A stretch of 64,000 nt of DNA from contig NZ_CP016793.1 of the NCBI RefSeq assembly GCF_001701025.1, forward strand, positions 4,402,001 through 4,466,000, written 5' to 3'. Positions 39,074 to 47,480 of the stretch are shown piece after piece. The notes below the pieces were generated by a model that saw only the letters and a list, made by a program, of their open reading frames with translations, was not told where the DNA came from and did not search any database. The first letter of the stretch is position 1; every line of letters begins with the position of its first letter. The position numbers and the translations under genes are program-made. This stretch comes from Lentzea guizhouensis. Its GTDB lineage: Bacteria; Actinomycetota; Actinomycetes; Mycobacteriales; Pseudonocardiaceae.

Positions 39074-39148
39074 CCGGGCCCCACTAGACCGTTCGGTGCT
39101 GGTGCCCGGTGATCCGGCCACGTACAGTCCATCGACTTCATCACTGCA

Positions 39149-42100
39149 ATGACCTGGGGGTACGCGGTGAGGCGACGGTTCGTGCTGTCCTTTTTGATGT
39201 TGCTCGGTCTGGTGGCGGTGCCTCCGCCGGCACAGGCCGCGATCGATCTGAACGCCTTGTTCACCGCGTACGGCAACCAGGGCGGTCATTGGACTGGCGG
39301 TGACAGCACCGTGTCGGTTCCGCTGCCCGACGGCCGGGTCGCGTGGCTGTTCTCCGACACGTTCCTCGGCGCCGTCAACGCCGACCACAGCCGACCGCGG
39401 ACCGCGCCGTTCATCCGCAACTCCATCGTGGTGCAGCAGGGCGACCAGCTCGTCCAGACCGTGCACGGCGGCACCGCGCAGGACCCGAAGACGCTGGTCA
39501 CCGGCGGCGACCCCGACCAGTTCCTCTGGATCGGGTCCGCGGCCGTGCAGAACGGCTCGCTGAAGGCGCTTTACGGCAGGTACGAGAACGCGGGCGAGGG
39601 ACCGCTCGGGTTCCGCCGCGTCGGAACGTCGCTGGTGACGTTCGCACTGCCCGGCCTCACCGTCGCCTCCGTGCAGGACCTCAACCGGCTCGGGAAGGTC
39701 GGCTGGGGCACCGCGATCTTCACCGACGCCGGGTTCGACTACGTCTACGGCACGGAAGACGTGCACGGGTACAAGTTCGCCCACGTCGCGCGGGTGGCCG
39801 CGGGGAACCTCGCCACACCCTGGCAGTACTGGAACGGCACGGCGTGGGTGAGCGACGAGGCGCAGTCCAAGCGGCTGTTCTCGGGCGGTGGCACGGCATT
39901 CTCCGTCATCCGCAAGGACGGTCAGATCGTCCTCGTCACGCACGACGGCAACGTCGGCTTCAGCCCGTGGTTCGTCGCGTACACCGCGAGCGGTCCGACC
40001 GGCCCGTTCGCCGGACCGAGCTACCTGTACAAGGCACCGGAGCCCGACGGCCTGAAGTTCGCCTATGACGCGCAGCTGCACCAGGAGCAGGCCGATCCCG
40101 GCGAGCTGGTGTTGTCGTACAACGTGAACAGCCTCGACGAGGAGGCGAGCTACCGCGACGCGCGGATCTACCGGCCGCGGTTCGTCGACGTCACGTGGCC
40201 GCGCCCGGCGCAGACCGGACCGGCGGCACCGACCGGTGTCGCGGTCGCGCTCACCACCGACGGCACCGGGCGGGTCAGCTGGACCGCACCCGGCGGGCAG
40301 AGCTTCTGGCTCTACCAAAGGGATGTGACCGCCGGGCAGACGCACTTCTCGCGCGGCCACAACACCGTGGGCACCCCCTATCAGGACGTCAGCGGCCTCA
40401 AGAACGGGCACACCTACGAGTTCCGCGTCAGCGCGGTCGGCTCCGGTGGTGAGGGCGTGTTCTCCACGACCGTCAGCGCCACCGCCCAGGTCACGCCGCC
40501 GCCCGCGCCCACGGACCTGCGCGCCACGCCCGGCACCGACGCGGACGTGAAGCTGAAGTGGAACGCGATCCCCGGCTCGGCGACCGTGCAGTACCGGCTC
40601 TTCAAGCGCGACGCCACGGCCGGCGACACCGAATTCACCGAGGTGTGGTTCTCCAACCCGGCGAGCACCGAGCACACCATCACCGGTCTGGTGCCGGGCC
40701 ACACGTTCGAGTTCCGGGTGAGCGCGCGCAACGGCGGCGGCGACAGCCCACCGTCCAACACCGTCCAGGCGGCCGTCGTCGCCGCGCCACCACCCGCTCC
40801 CACCGGTCTGACCGCGGTCGCGCAGGGCGACGGCAGCGTGAAGCTGCAGTGGAGCTCGACCGGTGACGGCCACTGGTACTGGGTCTACCAGCGCGTCGTG
40901 GGGAAGGAGGAGAACTTCACCAAGCTGGAGCACCCGGTCGTGAACGGCACGAACGCCACGCCGGGCTGGCTCGTCAAGGACCAGGTCTACGAGTTCGCCG
41001 TGTCGTCGATCAACCGCCACAACGTCGAGTCGGCGAAGTCCGCTCCCGTGCGGGCGACCGCGCGCTACGACAAGCCGGGCGCGCCCACCGGTCTGACCGC
41101 CATCTCCCAGGGCGACGGCAGCGTGAAGCTGCAGTGGAACTCGACCGGAGAGAACCACTGGTACTGGATCTACCAGCGCGACGTCGGCGAGGAGGAGGAG
41201 TTCCAGCAGCTCAAGTACCCCGTCACCACCAGCACGACGTTCTCGCCGGGGATGCTGCTCAAGGACCACGTCTACGAGTTCAAGGTCTCCGCGGTCAACA
41301 CCGGCGGCGAAGGCCCGATGAGCGCCGTGGTGCAGGCGACCGCGCGCTACACGCCGCCTCCTGCTCCGACCGGTCTGACCGCGGTGGCCGGGGACGGCAC
41401 GGTCGCGCTGAGCTGGAACGTCGTCCCCACCGCCTGGTACTGGGTCTACCAGCGCAAGGTGGGCGACCCGGGCTTCACCAGGCTCGAGTACCCCGTCACG
41501 ACCGGGAGCTCGTTCACCGCGGGGTTCCTCGCGAACGGCAGCACCTACGAGTTCAAGGTCTCCGCGACGACGGCCGGCGGTGAGGGCGCGGCCAGTGCCG
41601 TGGTGTCAGCGAAGCCGATGCCGCCGTTGCCGCCCAAGGTGACCGGCCTGACCGCGACGCCGACGACCGCCGGTGAGATCAAGCTGGCGTGGGACGCGCA
41701 GCCCGGCGTCTACTACTGGGTCCACCAGGGCAAGGCGGGGACGCCCCTGACCAAGCTGGAGGTGCCCGCGGCGCAGGCGCAGTTCACCGCCACCGGTCTG
41801 GCGCACGGCCAGGCCTACGAGTTCAGGATCGCCGCCACGAACCTCGCGGGCGACGGTCCCCAGTCGGACGTGCGCGGTGCCACCGCGTCGTACGCGCTGC
41901 CGAGCGCCCCCACCGGGCTGCGCGGTCAGGCCGCCGGTGACGGCAGCGTCGACCTGCAGTGGGACTCCGCTGGGCCGAACCTCTTCTACTGGGCATACCT
42001 GCGCGACCTCGACCAGCCCGGGTCGGGCGTCGTCGCGGCGCAGCTCCCGGCCCAGCGGACCTTCATGTCGTGGCCCGGACTGGTCCACGGCCACCGCTAC

Positions 42101-44053
42101 GAGTTCTTCGTGCGCGCGGAGAATGCCGGTGGCCTCGGCTCGCAGTCGGGCACCGTCCAGGTCACGGCGCTCGGTGGGCTGCCGCAACCGCCCTCCGGCC
42201 TCACGGCCACCGCGGGTAACGCCCAGGTCGTGCTGAACTGGACCGCGAGCCCGACGGCGGACGTCTACTACTGGGTGTACTACCGCAACGCGTTCGGCAC
42301 CGACGGCTGGCGGAAGCTCGACCTGCCGTTCAGCGCGACGACGGCGACCATCGGTTCACTGACCAACGGCCAGACCTACGAGTTCAAGATCGCCGCCACG
42401 AACTGGGCCGGTGACAGCCGGGCCACCGCGGTGGTGAGCTCCCGGCCGCTGCCGCCGGTCCCCGCTCTCGCCGCGCTGACCGCCATCGCGGGCAACAACG
42501 AGGTCGGCCTCGGCTGGAACGCCGTTGAGCACGCGACCTACTTCTGGGTCGAGTACCGCACCGCAGGCTCGAGCGCGGGGTGGACGCGCCTGGACCTCCC
42601 GGCCACCACGTGGGCGACGACGGTGAGGCCGCTGGCGAACGGGACCGAGTACGAGTTCCGCGTGATCTCCGGCAACGTCGCGGGGGAGAGCGCCGCCTCG
42701 AACGTGGTGCGCGCCCGTCCGGTGCCGCCCGCGCCCGCCGCGCCGGGCAACCTGCGTGCCGTGGCCGGGACCAAGCAGGTGGCGCTGACCTGGAACGCAA
42801 GCCCGACCGGTTCGGTCTACTACTGGGTCTACTACCGGCCGGCCGGGCACGCGAACTGGTACTACTTCACCTACCCGGCGAGCGGGACCTCGTTCACCGC
42901 AACGGGTCTGCTGAACGGGTTCGCGTACGAGTTCAGGGTCACCGCCGCCAACCTCGGCGGCCAGAGCCCACCGTCCAACGTGGTCAGTGCCACGCCGTTC
43001 CAGCCGTTGCCGTCCGCGCCGGGGAACCTCGTCGCCACGGCGGGCGACCGCACTGCGACCCTGTCGTGGAACGCCAGCAGCGGCGCCGACCACTACTGGG
43101 TGTACTTCAAGCCCGAGGGGCACAACGACTGGTACTACTTCCAGAACCCCGTCTACGGCACCAACTACGTCGCGACGAACCTGCTCAACGGCTTCAACTA
43201 CTCGTTCATGGTGCGCGCCGCGAACGAGGGCGGGCAGAGCGCGCAGTCGAACGTGGTGACCGTGAAACCGTTGCCGCCGGCCCCGATCGCACCGTCCAGG
43301 GTCGACGCGTGGGCCGAGCGCACGACCGCGCGGGTGTTCGTGTCGTGGCCGGCGAGCCCGACACCGGGAGCGGTCTACAACGTCGAGTACCGCAACGCCT
43401 CCGAGGACGGCTGGTGGCTGCCGCTCACGACCACCAACGGCACCACGGCCGAGATCTGGCGGCGTCCGGCGGGCGTGGTGTGGCAGATCCGGGTGAAGGT
43501 GCGCAACCTGGCCGGTGAAGCCACCTCGCCGCTCGGGCAGTCGGCGTCGAACATCTGGCTGCAGGACGTCGACTCCTGGGGCAACAACTGGTCCAACGGC
43601 GGAAACCTCCTCGGGAGCAACGTGGCTGATGCCATGAACACGCCGTGCTACGAGGGTCGCTGGCAGACGATCTGCTTCGGCTGGGGCGCGAACGGCCGTC
43701 CGGTGACCTACGGGGACTACTTCTTCTTCCCCGGCGGCCTCGACGCGTTCAACCGCTTGACGCAGTGCGAGGCGATCGAGCGCTTGAGGATGCGCAACCA
43801 GTACGGGGTGGTGCTCTCGGAGCTGCACTCGCACAACCTGCCGCAGCACGAGAGGGTGCACAGCTGGCAGTCGGGCACGTACGACCTCTTCGGGAACTAC
43901 GTGCTGGACTACGTCAAGGCGGTCAACTACTCGATGGAAAACAGCCCTTCGAAGACCGACTGGGAGTGGAACGCGTTCGAGATCCAGGCGAACCTGGTCT
44001 GGGGCCACTACCGGAACCCGCCGTACTCCGGCTACGGAGGGTGCACCTACTGA
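39149..44053 (+). CDS. Large secreted protein: propeller-like domain, 12 FN3 domains, C-terminal HExxH domain
   Basis: A 1634-residue exported protein. A signal peptide (RRRFVLSFLMLLGLV to PPPAQA) precedes a DUF4185-like propeller (about 30-350) with GRVAWLFSDTFLG and DYVYGTEDVHGYKF. Twelve FN3 domains follow (about 354-1455), most bearing a shared aromatic strand such as WYWVYQR or VYYWVYYR. The last 170 residues hold HERVH (1567-1571) and E1611 in NAFEIQANLVWGHY, the geometry of a gluzincin zinc protease. FN3 arrays often bind polysaccharide or space domains in extracellular enzymes. ATG 39149 or GTG 39167 (GGGGGT upstream) could be the start. Function not established. Confidence 0.85.
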   Translation: MTWGYAVRRRFVLSFLMLLGLVAVPPPAQAAIDLNALFTAYGNQGGHWTGGDSTVSVPLPDGRVAWLFSDTFLGAVNADHSRPRTAPFIRNSIVVQQGDQLVQTVHGGTAQDPKTLVTGGDPDQFLWIGSAAVQNGSLKALYGRYENAGEGPLGFRRVGTSLVTFALPGLTVASVQDLNRLGKVGWGTAIFTDAGFDYVYGTEDVHGYKFAHVARVAAGNLATPWQYWNGTAWVSDEAQSKRLFSGGGTAFSVIRKDGQIVLVTHDGNVGFSPWFVAYTASGPTGPFAGPSYLYKAPEPDGLKFAYDAQLHQEQADPGELVLSYNVNSLDEEASYRDARIYRPRFVDVTWPRPAQTGPAAPTGVAVALTTDGTGRVSWTAPGGQSFWLYQRDVTAGQTHFSRGHNTVGTPYQDVSGLKNGHTYEFRVSAVGSGGEGVFSTTVSATAQVTPPPAPTDLRATPGTDADVKLKWNAIPGSATVQYRLFKRDATAGDTEFTEVWFSNPASTEHTITGLVPGHTFEFRVSARNGGGDSPPSNTVQAAVVAAPPPAPTGLTAVAQGDGSVKLQWSSTGDGHWYWVYQRVVGKEENFTKLEHPVVNGTNATPGWLVKDQVYEFAVSSINRHNVESAKSAPVRATARYDKPGAPTGLTAISQGDGSVKLQWNSTGENHWYWIYQRDVGEEEEFQQLKYPVTTSTTFSPGMLLKDHVYEFKVSAVNTGGEGPMSAVVQATARYTPPPAPTGLTAVAGDGTVALSWNVVPTAWYWVYQRKVGDPGFTRLEYPVTTGSSFTAGFLANGSTYEFKVSATTAGGEGAASAVVSAKPMPPLPPKVTGLTATPTTAGEIKLAWDAQPGVYYWVHQGKAGTPLTKLEVPAAQAQFTATGLAHGQAYEFRIAATNLAGDGPQSDVRGATASYALPSAPTGLRGQAAGDGSVDLQWDSAGPNLFYWAYLRDLDQPGSGVVAAQLPAQRTFMSWPGLVHGHRYEFFVRAENAGGLGSQSGTVQVTALGGLPQPPSGLTATAGNAQVVLNWTASPTADVYYWVYYRNAFGTDGWRKLDLPFSATTATIGSLTNGQTYEFKIAATNWAGDSRATAVVSSRPLPPVPALAALTAIAGNNEVGLGWNAVEHATYFWVEYRTAGSSAGWTRLDLPATTWATTVRPLANGTEYEFRVISGNVAGESAASNVVRARPVPPAPAAPGNLRAVAGTKQVALTWNASPTGSVYYWVYYRPAGHANWYYFTYPASGTSFTATGLLNGFAYEFRVTAANLGGQSPPSNVVSATPFQPLPSAPGNLVATAGDRTATLSWNASSGADHYWVYFKPEGHNDWYYFQNPVYGTNYVATNLLNGFNYSFMVRAANEGGQSAQSNVVTVKPLPPAPIAPSRVDAWAERTTARVFVSWPASPTPGAVYNVEYRNASEDGWWLPLTTTNGTTAEIWRRPAGVVWQIRVKVRNLAGEATSPLGQSASNIWLQDVDSWGNNWSNGGNLLGSNVADAMNTPCYEGRWQTICFGWGANGRPVTYGDYFFFPGGLDAFNRLTQCEAIERLRMRNQYGVVLSELHSHNLPQHERVHSWQSGTYDLFGNYVLDYVKAVNYSMENSPSKTDWEWNAFEIQANLVWGHYRNPPYSGYGGCTY

Positions 44054-44074
44054 AGCGCGACTAGGCTTCGGTTC

Positions 44075-45052
44075 GTGGAGAAGCGAAACGCAGGCAGGTT
44101 GAACCGCCAGGTCGGCGTCGTGGGACTGCGCTGCTGGCAGCTCGGCGCCGACTGGGGTGAGGTGGACGAGAGCGAGGCGCTCGCGTTGCTGCACGCCGCC
44201 GCCGACACGGGTGTCGACTTCTTCGACACCGCGGACGTGTACGGCGACGGGCGCAGCGAGAGCCTCGTCGGGCGGTTCCTGAAGGAGCGCAAGGACGACG
44301 GCGTCTTCGTCGCCACCAAGATGGGGCGGCGGCTGCCGGCGCAGACCACCGAGGGGTACAGCCGGGAGAACTTCCTCGCGTGGAACGACCGGAGCCGGCG
44401 CAACCTCGGGGTCGACACGCTCGACCTGGTGCAGCTGCACTGCCCGCCGACGCCGGTGTACAGCCGTGACGAGGTGTACGACACGCTCGACGAGATGGTC
44501 GAGCAGCAGCGGATCGCCGCTTACGGCGTGTCGGTGGAGAAGGTCGAGGAAGCGCTCGAGGCGATCAAGCGGCCGAACGTGGCCAGCGTGCAGATCATCC
44601 TGAACGCGTTCCGGCACAAGCCGCTCGAAGAGGTGCTGCCCAAGGCGGCCGAGGCGGGTGTGGCGATCATCGCGCGGGTGCCGCTGGCGTCCGGGCTGCT
44701 GTCCGGGAAGTACACCGAGGACACCGCGTTCGGTGCGGACGACCACCGCAACTACAACCGCAACGGTGAGGCGTTCGACGTCGGCGAGACGTTCTCCGGG
44801 GTGCCGTTCGAGGTGGGCCTGGAGGCGGTCGAGCGGTTGAGGCCGCTGGTTCCGCAGGGCGCCACCATGGCGCAGTTCGCGCTCAGGTGGATCGTCGACC
44901 AGGCCGGTGTCACGGTGGTGATCCCCGGTGCGCGCAACGTCGAGCAGGCGAAGGCGAACGCCGCGGCCGCCGGGCTGTCCGAAGTGGACCACGCGGCGGT
45001 GACCGCTGTGTACGACGAGCTGATCCGGCCGCACGTGCACGACCGGTGGTGA
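44075..45052 (+). CDS. Aldo/keto reductase
   Basis: A 325-residue NADPH-dependent oxidoreductase of the AKR superfamily. The catalytic tetrad is visible: D and Y in FFDTADVYGDG, K in FVATKMGRR, H in LVQLHCPP. The cofactor region VVIPGARNVEQAKANA is conserved. GTG 44075 lies 7 bases after TAGGCT, so the mRNA is probably leaderless. It ends one base from the convergent padR gene. The substrate is unknown. Confidence 0.92.
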   Translation: MEKRNAGRLNRQVGVVGLRCWQLGADWGEVDESEALALLHAAADTGVDFFDTADVYGDGRSESLVGRFLKERKDDGVFVATKMGRRLPAQTTEGYSRENFLAWNDRSRRNLGVDTLDLVQLHCPPTPVYSRDEVYDTLDEMVEQQRIAAYGVSVEKVEEALEAIKRPNVASVQIILNAFRHKPLEEVLPKAAEAGVAIIARVPLASGLLSGKYTEDTAFGADDHRNYNRNGEAFDVGETFSGVPFEVGLEAVERLRPLVPQGATMAQFALRWIVDQAGVTVVIPGARNVEQAKANAAAAGLSEVDHAAVTAVYDELIRPHVHDRW

Positions 45053-45053
45053 G

Positions 45054-45557
45054 TCACTCCTCGGCGAGGATGGCGTAGAGCTTGCGCCGCAGCTCGTTGT
45101 AGAGCTCGACGGCGCGGGCCTTCTGCTCGGGCGTGCCCGCGTGGGAGATCTGCTCCATCGCGGAGCCGAGGAGCCGGATCGACGACCTCAGCTCGCCGTC
45201 GACCGGGTCGAGCTGGAAGTTGATGTCGCGCCAGGGCGGGGCCGTCTGCTCCGTCCTGCCGTGGTCGGTGAGCGTGAACAGCTTCTTGCCTCCTTCCTCC
45301 GCCGAGGAGATGAGGCCTTCGTCGGCCAGCATCTGCAGCGTGGGGTAGACCGAGCCGGGACTCGGGCTCCAGCCGCCGCCGGTGCGCCTGGCGATCTCCT
45401 GGATGATCTCGTAGCCGTGCATCGGGCGTTCTGTCAGCAAGGACAGAACAGCCGCACGAACGTTGCCGCGCCTTTGGCGGCCGCCCCTGCCACCGCCCCC
45501 GAACGGGCCGTGGCGGTGCCTGTGCATGTGGTTCCTGTGGTGTGGTTTCATCATCAT
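45054..45557 (-). CDS. PadR family transcriptional regulator
   Basis: A 167-residue regulator with the PadR winged helix: AVLSLLTERPMHGYEIIQEIARRT and GSVYPTLQMLADEGLI, followed by a C-terminal dimer helix (LRSSIRLLGSAMEQI). The N-terminus is unusual: MMMKPHHRNHMHRHRHG, seven histidines, then Gly/Arg-rich sequence, which could bind a metal. A start at 45593 adds 12 residues but would run through the candidate operator. Divergent from rlmN. Confidence 0.88.
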   Translation of the reverse strand: MMMKPHHRNHMHRHRHGPFGGGGRGGRQRRGNVRAAVLSLLTERPMHGYEIIQEIARRTGGGWSPSPGSVYPTLQMLADEGLISSAEEGGKKLFTLTDHGRTEQTAPPWRDINFQLDPVDGELRSSIRLLGSAMEQISHAGTPEQKARAVELYNELRRKLYAILAEE

Positions 45558-45565
45558 GTCATTAA

Positions 45566-45589
45566 CGATATATCGGAACCTATCGCGAT
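45566..45589. promoter_or_regulatory. Candidate PadR operator between padR and rlmN
   Basis: CGATATATCG (45566-45575) and ATCGCGAT (45582-45589) are perfect palindromes, AT-rich islands in a GC-rich genome, just upstream of the padR start and within the rlmN upstream region. Confidence 0.45.
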
Positions 45590-45634
45590 GCAACGGTCTT
45601 GTGTTGGCGAAGTTCGTGGGACACTGGATGTGCT

Positions 45635-46741
45635 ATGACCTCGCTTCCCCTCGTCTTCGACGCGCCCAAGCGCGGCCTGCCGCCGCGCCACCTGGTCGAC
45701 CTCTCGCCCGCCGAACGCGCTGATGCCGTTGCGGCACTAGGCGAGAAGCCGTTCCGTGCCAAGCAGCTGTCGAACCACTACTTCAGCCGCCTGACCGTCG
45801 ACCCGGCCGAGATGACCGACATCCCGGCCGCCACGCGCGACAAGCTCGTCGCCGACCTGATGCCGCCGCTCTTCACGGTCGTGCGCAAGGTCACCACCGA
45901 CGAGGGCACGACCGCGAAAACCCTCCTGCGCGCGCACGACGGCACGCTCATCGAGTCGGTGCTGATGCGCTACCCGGACCGCGCGACGCTGTGCATCTCG
46001 TCGCAGGCCGGCTGCGGCATGGCCTGCCCGTTCTGCGCGACCGGCCAGGGCGGCCTGCAGCGCAACCTGTCGACCGCGGAGATCGTGGACCAGGTGCGCC
46101 TCGGTGCCGCCGCGATGCGCGACGGTGAGCTGCCCGGCGGTCCCGGCCGGTTGTCGAACATCGTCTTCATGGGCATGGGCGAACCGCTCGCGAACTACAA
46201 GCGCGTGATCGAGGCCGTGCACCGCATCACCGCGCCGGCGCCGGACGGCCTGGGCATCTCCCAGCGCACGGTCACCGTGTCGACGGTCGGCCTGGTGCCC
46301 GCGATTCGCAAGCTCACCGAGGAGAAGCTGCAGGTCAGGCTCGCGGTGTCGCTGCACACGCCGGACGACGAGCTGCGCAACACGCTGGTGCCGGTCAACA
46401 CGCGCTGGGACGTCGCCGAGGTGCTGGAGGCGGCGCGCGGGTACGCGGACCACACCGGGCGGCGGGTCAGCATCGAGTACGCGTTGATCCGCGACATCAA
46501 CGACCAGGGCTGGCGAGCCGACCTGCTCGGCAAGAAGCTGCGCAAGCACCTGGGGCAGCTCGTGCACGTGAACCTGATCCCGCTGAACCCGACGCCGGGC
46601 TCGAAGTGGGACGCGTCGCCGAAGCCGGTGGAGCGGGAGTTCGTGCGGCGGGTGCGGGAGCAGGGTGTGGAGTGCACCGTGCGGGACACGCGGGGGCAGG
46701 AGATCGCGGCGGCCTGCGGGCAGCTCGCCGCCGAGGGGTGA
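45635..46741 (+). CDS. rlmN: Dual-specificity 23S rRNA/tRNA adenine-C2 methyltransferase
   Basis: A 368-residue radical SAM enzyme that makes m2A2503 in 23S rRNA and m2A37 in tRNA. It contains [19 protein letters not shown] (the CxxxCxxC cluster ligands), [10 protein letters not shown], and the methylatable cysteine near the end ([11 protein letters not shown]). ATG 45635 begins [19 protein letters not shown], the usual actinobacterial start. Normally adjacent to cdsA. A 14-base perfect palindrome (46737-46750) spans its stop codon. Confidence 0.96.
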   Translation: MTSLPLVFDAPKRGLPPRHLVDLSPAERADAVAALGEKPFRAKQLSNHYFSRLTVDPAEMTDIPAATRDKLVADLMPPLFTVVRKVTTDEGTTAKTLLRAHDGTLIESVLMRYPDRATLCISSQAGCGMACPFCATGQGGLQRNLSTAEIVDQVRLGAAAMRDGELPGGPGRLSNIVFMGMGEPLANYKRVIEAVHRITAPAPDGLGISQRTVTVSTVGLVPAIRKLTEEKLQVRLAVSLHTPDDELRNTLVPVNTRWDVAEVLEAARGYADHTGRRVSIEYALIRDINDQGWRADLLGKKLRKHLGQLVHVNLIPLNPTPGSKWDASPKPVEREFVRRVREQGVECTVRDTRGQEIAAACGQLAAEG

Positions 46742-46813
46742 CCGGTCACCGCATGGCGTGTGAGTACCGGGTGGTCCGGCTCGCCCGATCAAGCATGCGC
46801 CGATGTGGTGGGC

Positions 46814-47305
46814 TCAGAGCTGCACCTCGGTCAGCTCGCCCGTCGCCACGTCGAACACGAAACCCCGCACCGAGTCCTTGACCGGCAGGAACGGGTTGCC
46901 GACGATGCGCGCGACCGACTGGCGCACGTCCTCCTCCAGGTCGCCGAACGCCTCGGCCGCCCAGGCCGGCTTCACGCCGACGTCCTGCTGGATGGAGCGC
47001 TTGAAGTCGTCGTCGGTGAACGTCAGCATGCCGCAGTCGGTGTGGTGGATGAGGATGATCTCCCTGGTGCCGAGCAGGCGCTGGCTGATGGCGAGCGAGC
47101 GGATCTCGTCCTCGGTCACGACGCCGCCGGCGTTGCGGATGACGTGGGCCTCGCCCTCCTGGAGGCCGAGCACGCGGTAGACGTCGATGCGCGCGTCCAT
47201 GCACGCCACCACGGCGACCTGCTCGGCGGGCGGGAGGGGGAGCGGGCCGGAGAACTGGGCGGCGTAGGCGCGGTTGTTGGCGAGCAGCTCGTCGGTCACC
47301 GACAT
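46814..47305 (-). CDS. Beta-carbonic anhydrase
   Basis: A 163-residue beta-class enzyme that interconverts CO2 and bicarbonate. Zinc ligands and the catalytic dyad are visible: CMDARIDV (Cys, Asp/Arg) and HHTDCGML (His, Cys). Its length matches short beta enzymes such as Rv1284 of M. tuberculosis. The ATG is preceded by GAGAGGACCTGATC. It is convergent with rlmN and divergent from the kinase gene. Confidence 0.93.
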   Translation of the reverse strand: MSVTDELLANNRAYAAQFSGPLPLPPAEQVAVVACMDARIDVYRVLGLQEGEAHVIRNAGGVVTEDEIRSLAISQRLLGTREIILIHHTDCGMLTFTDDDFKRSIQQDVGVKPAWAAEAFGDLEEDVRQSVARIVGNPFLPVKDSVRGFVFDVATGELTEVQL

Positions 47306-47480
47306 GATCAGGTCCTCTCACCGGAGCGGGTGCCACTGAGCCAACTGCCGCATGCGCATACCTGCAACTGTGCCCACGAGATGGGAATGGTTCCCGCTCA
47401 AGAAGAAGCGCGGACCGACACAGCGGACAGAACCGGACGGGGAAGAAGCCGGTCCGGCCGTCCGGCTAGCATGCGGCGTC

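Noticed and set aside
38264..41269. A 1001-codon minus-strand frame opposite the methyltransferase and FN3 gene
   Set aside because: Mirror image of repeated FN3 sequence on the coding strand; its apparent internal repeats come from the FN3 repeats.
40200..43300. Regularly spaced near-repeats of about 270 bases
   Set aside because: These are FN3 domain repeats inside one gene, not a CRISPR array: units are long, diverged and in frame.
42356..45040. An 894-codon minus-strand frame opposite the FN3 gene end and aldo/keto reductase
   Set aside because: Antisense shadow; no start site, no domain, composition typical of GC-rich reverse frames.
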